In this document: one piece after another, positions 62,389 through 64,000 of the stretch | How positions within the stretch are numbered: the first letter of the stretch is position 1 | How the letters are laid out: the number at the start of each line of letters is the position of its first letter | NCBI RefSeq assembly: GCF_014284175.1 | Contig: NZ_JACOGA010000022.1 | Coordinates: forward strand, 1-64,000 | Length of the DNA stretch: 64,000 bases | DNA from: Affinundibacterium flavidum | GTDB lineage: Bacteria; Pseudomonadota; Gammaproteobacteria; Burkholderiales; Burkholderiaceae_D | Reading direction: 5' to 3' | The notes under the pieces: generated by a model | Told to the model about the DNA's origin: nothing | The model's database searches: none | The model's input: only the letters and a program-made list of their open reading frames with translations | Program-made: the position numbers and the translations under genes

Positions 62389-63858
62389 ATGAGTAAATCA
62401 TTAAAACAATACCGTCTGTTGATTTGGATTTCACTAATTCTCATTCTCGGTTTTATCGCCGTTTTGGCAACGAGCTACGTAGTTTCAAAAGATGCTTTGC
62501 GTCGTGGATTATCAGAAAACATGTTGCCAATAACCGGCGACAATGTTTATTCAGAAATCCAAAAAGATGTGTTGCGACCAGTTTTTGTATCAGCGCAAAT
62601 GGCCAATGATACCTTCGTGCGCGATTGGATTTTGGAAGGCGAACAAGATACATCCCAGATTTCTAAATACTTGAAAGAAGTCAAAGCGCGAAACAATGCG
62701 ATTTCCAGTTTCTTAGTCAGCGACCAAAGCAAGAATTACTATTATCCTGATGGCCTGCTTAAAACCATCAAAGAAACCGAAGTACGCGATCAATGGTTTT
62801 TCCGCGTAAAGAATCTGAAAACTGCATACGAAACCAATGTCGATATTGACATGGCAAATCGCGACAGCATGACCATCTTCACGAACTACCGCGTACTTGA
62901 TTACAACGGTAAATTTTTGGGCGCCGTCGGCATCGGACTCACGCTCGACACGATGAAAAATCTGATCGATAGTTATCAATCCCGTTTCCAAAGAAAAATC
63001 TATTTCGTCGATAAAAAAGGCAATCTTGTTTTATCTGGAAATTCTTTCAAACAAAAGAAAATCAATATTTCGACCAGCCCCGGTTTAGATCAAATTGCGA
63101 AGCAAATTCTAGCGAATACGAAGAATGACTCTTTGCATTTGGAATACTACATTGAGGATGAATCGATCTACGTCAATTCGCGCTTCATTCCAGAACTGGG
63201 CTGGCATCTCTTAGTTGAACAAAATCTTGAATCAGAACTAAAGCCGCTACAAAAACTTTTGCTGGTGAATGCGGCAATAGGCTTGGCGATCACGCTGACC
63301 GTCATTCTCATCGTGCTACTGTCGGTACGTCGTTACCAAAAACGGATAGAAAAATCGGCAGCAACCGATTCCTTGACTAAACTCTTAAATCGACAAGCTT
63401 TCGATTTCGTATTCCAACAAGCGATTCTAGACAGCGAACGCTCACGCCAACCCTTATGCGTCGCGCTAATGGATATTGATCATTTCAAGAAAGTGAATGA
63501 CAAATATGGCCACTTAATTGGCGATCACGTACTCAAAGAAATCGCAGCCATAGCGCGTCGTTCTTTGCGTGAAAGTGATGTTATTTGTCGCTGGGGTGGT
63601 GAAGAATTTTTACTCTTACTCAAGAACTGCTCGTTGGAAAAAGCGACGTCCATTTCCGAAAACTTACGCAGTACAATTGCAGCCAACGATTTCTCACGCA
63701 CCACAGATCTTGCGAAAGGACGCCTGTCCTTAACTGTCAGTATGGGTGTGGCCGAATGCAAGGTACACGAGACGGAAGATAGTGTGTTTGAACGGGCCGA
63801 CGTTGCGCTGTATCAAGCCAAAGAGAGTGGCCGTAACAGTGTGTACTTCTCAGAATGA
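62389..63858 (+). CDS. Membrane diguanylate cyclase with Cache-like sensor
   Basis: This is a 489-residue protein. A first transmembrane helix (about 11-32) is followed by a periplasmic Cache-like sensor domain (about 35-285; DRDSMTIFTNYRVLDYNGKFLGAVGIGLTLD is typical). A second helix (about 283-307) leads to a GGDEF domain (about 325-489). The active site is WGGEEF, the metal site is MDIDHFKKVNDKYGH, and the I-site is RESD before the motif, so an active cyclase with feedback control is likely. It is the last gene of the window. Bases 63859-64000 hold no gene I can support. Confidence 0.93.
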   Translation: MSKSLKQYRLLIWISLILILGFIAVLATSYVVSKDALRRGLSENMLPITGDNVYSEIQKDVLRPVFVSAQMANDTFVRDWILEGEQDTSQISKYLKEVKARNNAISSFLVSDQSKNYYYPDGLLKTIKETEVRDQWFFRVKNLKTAYETNVDIDMANRDSMTIFTNYRVLDYNGKFLGAVGIGLTLDTMKNLIDSYQSRFQRKIYFVDKKGNLVLSGNSFKQKKINISTSPGLDQIAKQILANTKNDSLHLEYYIEDESIYVNSRFIPELGWHLLVEQNLESELKPLQKLLLVNAAIGLAITLTVILIVLLSVRRYQKRIEKSAATDSLTKLLNRQAFDFVFQQAILDSERSRQPLCVALMDIDHFKKVNDKYGHLIGDHVLKEIAAIARRSLRESDVICRWGGEEFLLLLKNCSLEKATSISENLRSTIAANDFSRTTDLAKGRLSLTVSMGVAECKVHETEDSVFERADVALYQAKESGRNSVYFSE

Positions 63859-64000
63859 AGTCTCAGAATAATTTCTCGAAACAGGTCGCGAAGAAATTAC
63901 TATAGGCCGCTATCCATCGCTATCGTTTAGCAAGGTCGATAGTGGGCAATATAAAGGCTTGATACAAAGCGCCGCGGTCTGCATTCCACGCCGACACCGT

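Overview
The window looks like chromosome from a betaproteobacterium of the Burkholderiales, most like the Oxalobacteraceae (for example Undibacterium or Herbaspirillum relatives). This is inferred from gene order and protein type: gshA-gshB-EIIA(Man)-HPr-EI in one operon, argS-SPOR-dsbA, a tRNA-Val(TAC)/tRNA-Asp(GTC) pair, and moderate GC. No ribosomal RNA gene is present to confirm it. I see no prophage, complete insertion sequence or CRISPR array.

Layout. 0.2-9.9 kb: a minus-strand MacB/LolCDE-type export operon (HlyD adaptor, ATPase, three large FtsX permeases in tandem), preceded by a near-perfect sigma-54 promoter and an upstream palindrome. 10-20 kb: a secreted DJ-1/PfpI protein, a bacterial alpha-2-macroglobulin and a TonB-dependent receptor. 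19.8-26.6 kb: a signal-less BtuF-like protein coupled to a short-chain dehydrogenase, then dsbA, a SPOR protein, argS, rdgC and two tRNAs. 26.6-32.6 kb: a TPR-GGDEF protein, an unknown protein, GtrA, slyX, an M29-like peptidase and a Spy-like chaperone. 32.8-36.7 kb: an OmpR/EnvZ-type two-component system divergent from the Spy gene, a split ChrA pair and a CII-like regulator. 36.9-44 kb: a tandem-domain methylglyoxal synthase-like protein, an EAL protein, an HD-GYP protein with an altered HD motif, a CocE-type hydrolase and a degenerate GGDEF protein. 44-53.5 kb: a PLP enzyme, an orphan sugar-binding protein, small proteins, glpD, an MHS-family transporter, a class IV aminotransferase and two minimal TonB-domain proteins. 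53.5-64 kb: a chemoreceptor, the PTS/glutathione operon, an ABM monooxygenase, an AI-2E transporter and a membrane diguanylate cyclase.

Themes. Cell-envelope maintenance and export recur (FtsX exporter, macroglobulin, DsbA, SPOR, Spy with its two-component system). Cyclic-di-GMP signalling is also prominent, with five proteins carrying GGDEF, EAL or HD-GYP domains. The PTS proteins EI, HPr and EIIA lack a membrane EIIC here, so they are probably regulatory.

The points most worth checking are the sigma-54 control and triplicated permeases of the exporter, the duplicated methylglyoxal synthase protein, the HD-GYP protein lacking its HD histidine and carrying a histidine-rich linker, the signal-less BtuF-like protein coupled to a dehydrogenase, and the paired anchor-less TonB-domain proteins. 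I did not find a clearly new multi-gene defence or biosynthetic system.
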